A stretch of 64,000 bases of DNA, from assembly GCA_039654915.1 (NCBI GenBank), contig CM077597.1:84694001-84758000 (forward strand). Reading direction: 5' to 3'. Below are positions 59,361 through 64,000 of the stretch, piece after piece. The position numbers and the translations under genes are program-made. The stretch is from Aquilaria yunnanensis. Its lineage: Eukaryota > Streptophyta > Magnoliopsida > Malvales > Thymelaeaceae. Below the pieces are notes generated by a model, which was given only the letters and a program-made list of their open reading frames with translations, had not been told where the DNA came from and searched no databases. Position 1 is the first letter of the stretch. Each line of letters begins with the position of its first letter.

Positions 59361-59582
59361 TTCCATATCCGGATGATCCGGCAGGATCTACGGTTTGGAA
59401 AATATCAAACTTTTTTAAAATAAATAAATTAAATAAATACAAAGATAAAAATCCATGTTTACAATATGGATTAAATTATTTAAAATTTCACCAAATTCCG
59501 TGTCCAAATGACTCGGCAGAGTCCATGGTTCGGAATCAAATCTTCCGTGTCCAAATGACTCGGCAGAGTCCATGGTTCGGAA
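59361..59582. repeat. repeated CATGGTTCGG motif, two perfect 40-bp copies
   Basis: 59496-59535 and 59543-59582 are identical 40-mers (core GACTCGGCAGAGTCCATGG) separated by seven bases. A diverged version is at 59361-59400 and a further one at 58038-58074. The core GACTCGGCAGAGTC is an imperfect inverted repeat. Confidence 0.85.
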
Positions 59583-59825
59583 GTATAAAATTTCATACAA
59601 ATTAATTAATTTAAAAATCCACATTTCGACTAATCCAGTTAAAATTTCTAATTTTGAAAATTAACTGAGAATTATTTAAAAGCAAAGCAAAACAAAATTA
59701 AAATCAACTAAGGTGCCAATTTTTGGGCGTTTTAACAAAGTTGTTTTAACGTAACCGTACTCCCGATCCCCGAACTCTCGCAGACCAATTTTAAGGTGAC
59801 CAATCGACCTAGGTGAAACCGATTG

Positions 59826-59891
59826 GTGGCGACTCCAGAAAACCCGACGTTGCCACAGCCTGGCGACTCCAGAAAACCCGACGTTGCCACA
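59826..59891 (+). repeat. tandem duplication of the LTR 3' end
   Basis: GGCGACTCCAGAAAACCCGA...TTGCCACA occurs twice in direct succession, the second copy ending at the target duplication. It could be a relic of LTR plus primer region after solo-LTR formation, or of slippage. Confidence 0.75.
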
Positions 59892-62700
59892 ACTTACATT
59901 CTTTTTTCGAAAGAATATTTGATTTTTGCCATTATAATCATAAAAATTATGACCAGAATACATAGAATCATGCCATTGTAATGATAAAAAATTATGATTA
60001 TAACTTTTATGGGGAAGAAACTAACAGAAAGAATTAATTAAAAGCGAATTTCAAAAATAACAATTTCTAAGTTTATATCCATATGATATATAATGCAACA
60101 TGAATGACAGATATATGGTATAGTGTAAGGCCGGCTCCATCATAACAATGGGCGAAACTAAAGGGAGCTAGTAGGGGTCAAAGTTCCCTTAAAATTGTAA
60201 AATACAAATGATTTATTGTAGAATTTAAAGGTAAATACATTTTTACTGCTCCTTAAAATAGGTCAAAATCCCTTGCAAGGACTGTAATTTAGGAAAATAT
60301 TTCTTTTGACCTATTCTTCATAAAAAAATTTGGGCCTGCCCTTGACTAGAACAGGAAAGTTTTGAGGGCACAGCAAAGAGATGTGGCTTTTCACGATTTT
60401 GTTAGATAAAGTAAAGAAACAAATAGGAAATTGCTTATTGTGACTGTGATATACTTAATGCTGTCAATATTACAGACAGTGGTTAGTAAATGCCATCCGA
60501 TTCATCAAGAACTTAGGTTTTAGTCGGTCTTTGTTTAATCTATTATTGTGACTAATGATTGTGGAAGAGCGCAAGAAAAAAAAAAAAAAAGGAAGTCCCT
60601 CTCCTAGCTAACCATGTCTTGTCCCAGTGGAATCAGTACAACAATAAAGAAAGATTAAGTCCAAACATTAAGTCCTTAATTACCCATTGACGTGGAAAAA
60701 TAACTAAGCTTCTTGAGAAATAGATAAATCTGAATAAGTGTCATCTTGGAAATGCTCTTAGGGAAAAAAGCCAGATGTCAAATTTATGGTGGTTATGCCT
60801 TTGTTTTTTTTTTTTTTCCTTTTGTGTGGGAGTCTGAACCTTAAAAGTAAAAAAACTAGCTTTTCAAAGCAAAAAAAAAAAAAATTATACATTAAAATAT
60901 AAATTTAAAATAAATATGAGGCAAGGATATGTTTCCAAACTTGGGAGTGAAAAATTAATTAGTACTAAATATCATGAGTGAAATTATACTTGACCCTTGA
61001 CAAAATTATAAACTTGACTTATATTATTAATTTATATTTTGAAGTTTGTTGTTATTATTTTTATAGCTTTGGAAAAAATCGAACATTCATAATATTTTAT
61101 ACTTCTTAAACGCAATTATATTTTAATAAATTCTTCAATTAAATAGAGTCCACATAAAAGGAAAAATACAATCAATTTGCTTGGGTTTTGGTTTTTGTTT
61201 CAATAAATGAAATAGAATTAAAAGGTTAGGTCACATAGGCATAGAGTTTCTCTTGTTATATGTATTTAAAGCAATCAGTAACTTGTCAGTTTCCTTTTTT
61301 TTTTTAATTTTTTATGGATATTATGAGTGCGTGGTTGAGGAATTGTTCGACTTCCAGCTTGGGAGCAATGCTTCCAGAAAATTCCGAGTCCTGCTTATTG
61401 TTTCTTTTTCGTCTGGAAAGAAAATTCAATAGTGAATATGACTGATACAGTGACGGGGAAAATGAGATTAATGTGAACGTATGTAAATAGAAGGATTTCG
61501 AATGAACTTATGGATGATGATAAATACATGCAGTTTGAACAGTATACTGTTGTTCCGGCGGCTGGCCTAAGTGGATTAATTGTTTTTATTAGTCGCGAAT
61601 AAATAGTATTATTGTTTTTATCTTTGTCCAGTTCCCTTTGTGCTAGCAAATTTATAAAGTACTGTTTTTATTATTCATGAAACTCAGTTAATAGATGGAT
61701 TAATTGTTTTTATTAGTCGCGAAGAAATAGTCCAAGTCGTTTTTGTTTAAACGATTTAGTTGACTGCGATAGATGTTAGTGCAAGTGGCGAGGATTACAA
61801 TTTTTATAAGTGATAACCTGAGAGCCTTGGGTTAGAATTTTATAACAATATTAGGTTGTATTTTTTATCATAACATTAAATTGTTTAAGTTTGGGTTTGT
61901 GAAAATTTTAAATATAGTTTTTTCACAGCTCTTTATATGTTTTGTAATTATTTTTGTCATGATTTAGTAAATATAAATAAAATATATTGATAAATGTGAT
62001 CTACTTTGGTAAAAATTGAAAGAGACAAATAAAAAATAATTATAATAGTTTTTCAAATCCCAATCATGTTAAATTTTTTTAAACGGCAAGAGCAAAAGGA
62101 ATTTATTAAAAGAATGATGAGCAAATGTACAATGGGTACCTTCCCGCTAGCTGCTGGAAATGTAGCTCCAGAGTGTTAGAACCTTCCCCCTAATCCATCA
62201 CCAATACATCCAGGAGGAGTTCGAAACCAACACAAAATGAACAAACCTGCACCTACCACAGCCAGTCAAGCAGAAGGAAAGATCATGAAATCATACTCAA
62301 AGCAAATACTGGATCATGACACCAAAGAAACTAAAAGCAATCAAAATTCTTGGGTCACTTCGTAATCCTAGAGAAGATTTTTGCATTACGGCCATTCCAT
62401 ATACACCAAATCGATACGAGAAGCGCTGCTATCTAGATCAATCATGTTAAAATATACTAAAATTTTATTCTTACAAAAAAAAAATCAAATTACATAATAT
62501 TTTAGCTAAAATATGTCTGCCATTTATGTTGTTTTATCTTTTATATGTATGTGTTAAACAATGATGTAATGATTTAAAAACAAATAAGAAAAAAACATTA
62601 TTTTCCCCTAACATGTGTAGCATACGACACAATAAACTGATGAAAGGCAAAATTACATACGTACTGTATGTCACATACCTGCCCGTACCGAAGCTTTAGA

Positions 62701-63304
62701 AACCTTAGTGTGCGTGTCTATATATATATATACATATATATATTGCTTTCCCTAAATCGTGTAGCTTGCCACGTGATAAATTGATGAAAAAAAAAAATTA
62801 TATACGTACAGTATGATACATACTTAATTGCCTCTAGGGATGGGTATGGAGCAGATCGATCCATTTCATAGAACGATCCACCATTGCTCAACTCTTTTAT
62901 GAATTGATCCATGCCCTGCTCCATTCGTTTTTAGATTGATCCAGAGCCCACTCCATTTAACTTGTGGATACCAATTAATAATCCGTGGATATCCTATGTA
63001 CGATATTTTGGTAATCATTTGAAGAAGAAACTTTTTTTTTGTAGCTATTTCAAATATTTATTTTTCTAGTGACAAAGGGAGGCACAAAATATGTATTTCA
63101 ATATATAGTTTTTTTTTCAGTTTTTATTTTTCTTTCCCTGTAAAAAGTATTTACTTTTATCAATTTATAGAAGAATTCTCATGTAAAAACAATAACAAAG
63201 AATTCAATATCGATATACCTATTCAGATTAACAAATATAAAAACCAAAACCAAAATCAGCAATGATTCACAATTTCCAAGGCACTTAAGTGTGCAAATGA
63301 ACTA
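62701..63304. other. spacer with TA repeat and a low-copy motif, no gene
   Basis: TA-rich run at 62720-62745. At 62835-62960 are repeated GATCGATCCA, GAACGATCCAC, GAATTGATCCATG and AGATTGATCCAGAG phrases, probably part of another interspersed repeat. Nothing coding is supported. Confidence 0.45.
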
Positions 63305-63685
63305 CTATAAATGTAGAATAGACTCCCATTTTCTTGGCTTTAGTAGAGTATGCATTTTCTCAAGATTAGGTTGCATCCCTTGTCTGAAAAACTTGATGAA
63401 ACTAAATTTGAAGCCAGCCTTGGTTCTTCTTTGAGAGACAAAGACATCTACTACCACCTTGTATCTAGCAAAAACTTTGTGAAGATCACCTTCATCCCAA
63501 GAGTTGGGAAAATTTGTGAAGAAAAATGACTCTACAACATGGTCAAGGTTCCTCCAATTGGCCCTAGCATCCAGCTTACTCTTATCATTCTGATTTGTAC
63601 CTGAACCATTGCTGAAATCATGAGCAAACAAGCTACCTCTCTCTCTCACTTGCCCTCTTGCTCTCTCCCAATCCCTCTCTATCAT
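63305..63685 (-). CDS. RRM-domain protein fragment, truncated
   Basis: Minus strand, ATG at 63685. After an Arg/Glu-rich start (MIERDWERARGQVRERG) the frame contains the two hallmark RNP motifs of an RNA-recognition motif: FFFTNFP at about residues 54-60 (RNP2) and AGFKFSFIKF at about 89-98 (RNP1), with SWDEGDLHKVFARY between them as helix 1. The domain is not completed: after RNP1 the sequence becomes RQGMQPNLEKM and stops at 126 residues, as if frame-shifted. RRM proteins with FTNFPxSW are common in plants, both as single genes and as the first open frame of LINE elements, so this could be either. The 5' flank continues into segment V3, whose V1 equivalent lies at the window start. Confidence 0.5.
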   Translation of the reverse strand: MIERDWERARGQVRERGSLFAHDFSNGSGTNQNDKSKLDARANWRNLDHVVESFFFTNFPNSWDEGDLHKVFARYKVVVDVFVSQRRTKAGFKFSFIKFFRQGMQPNLEKMHTLLKPRKWESILHL

Positions 63686-64000
63686 CTTTTAGTGCTATTA
63701 TATGTATATATATGTATGTATGCATGTCCTGCTGCTATAGCTCCTTGACTTGCATTGGCATTTTCCCCCAACATCTTTCAAACTTGGGATGTGCACTTGT
63801 ACACATATTTAAATGCATGTCCTTAATTTATCAATTTCCACTGGAATGGTCATGAATAATTTATTAAACAATAAAGATTAAGGACTGATTTTGTTTTAGG
63901 GTTTACACATTAGTTACACAAGCTACATAATTTCGTTATAACACGAACACAAAAAAGGGGAAAATGATGGTGTTTCGAAAGAAAAAGCTACTGCCACATT
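63660..64000. repeat. duplicated segment V, copy V3 (start)
   Basis: Matches 1-86 and then 8425-8660 without the intervening Athila-like element, so it represents the unoccupied state of that site (CTCCT at 63741-63745). Cut by the window end. Confidence 0.8.

Larger units (their letters stand above)
56198..59891 (+). mobile_element. Tat-type Ty3/gypsy solo LTR upstream of the host gene
   Basis: 3694 bp beginning TGTTGACACCCAATTTCG and ending GACGTTGCCACA, flanked by a perfect duplication actta (56193-56197, 59892-59896). U1 keeps the empty site at 18214-18226. Plus-strand promoter TATAAATAG is at 56700, then a CT microsatellite, a GC-rich leader (56895-57235), AT-rich repeats and a long purine run. 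TGGCGACTCC near the end resembles the tRNA-Arg primer motif of Tat/Ogre elements, which supports the lineage guess. The last 32 bases are a tandem copy of the preceding ones (59826-59857 and 59860-59891). No polyprotein genes, so it is a solo LTR. Confidence 0.85.
54685..62700. repeat. duplicated segment U, copy U2, with the intact gene
   Basis: Matches U1 from 16697 onward. Interrupted by a 3.7 kb Tat-type solo LTR (56198-59891). Between about 60690 and 61680 it carries roughly 1 kb not present in U1. That piece includes a duplicate of the GGATTAATTGTTTTTATTAG block (61573 and 61703), and no gene is seen in it. The end (62480-62700) still aligns with U1 near 21300-21480 and U3. Confidence 0.8.

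Overview
This window looks like nuclear DNA of a flowering plant, probably a eudicot. It is AT-rich, carries spliced and decayed genes, and consists mostly of transposable elements nested in one another. I recognise one plausibly intact host gene. The species cannot be read from the sequence. The best host-gene match is to a plant jasmonate-induced-protein-like family, which gives only a weak taxonomic hint.

Layout. 1-86 and 8425-11400 belong to a duplicated segment, called V here. V is split by an 8.3 kb Athila-like Ty3/gypsy element (87-8424, minus strand) that has lost its reverse transcriptase and holds a solo LTR of its own family in inverted orientation (3266-4878). 12055-14477 holds two decayed fragments of CACTA TnpA-type genes. 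14478-16583 is a solo LTR of a family called L here. 16697-21480 is segment U1, with a pseudogene of the host-gene family (premature stop at codon 50) and a small CACTA-like non-autonomous element (18477-19904). 21484-22455 is an L fragment carrying a complete TRIM retrotransposon (21653-22197). 22536-34594 is a 12 kb CACTA (En/Spm) transposon with a TnpD-type gene (tnp2, DUF4218 and DUF4216 regions) and a TnpA-type gene. Both genes are full of stops, and an L solo LTR (23998-26700) sits inside the first.

34970-42790 is a second V copy, containing a CACTA-like non-autonomous element and a complete but dead Ty1/copia element (36570-41018). 42791 to about 45290 is an inverted L LTR. 45356-49462 is a compound insertion (large solo LTR plus second TRIM) inside another TnpA-type fragment. 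50628-52262 is a gene-less partial U copy (U3). 54685-62700 is segment U2. It holds the one intact-looking host gene, a two-coding-exon 155-codon gene on the minus strand (55170-55732), and a 3.7 kb Tat-type solo LTR (56198-59891) inserted upstream of that gene. 63305-63685 is a truncated RRM-domain reading frame on the minus strand, followed by the start of a third V copy.

How it fits together. The host locus was duplicated (U1, U2, partial U3), as was V (three copies), and transposons then landed in the copies. Because the copies preserve empty sites, several insertions can be bounded to the base from 5 bp or 3 bp target duplications. I found no RNA genes, CRISPR arrays or bacterial-type features. 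No clearly new biological system is evident. The items most worth a second look are the compound TRIM/LTR insertion, hairpin motifs shared among LTR families, a palindrome array inside one LTR, an internal block of CACTA subterminal repeats, and the duplicated small gene family.
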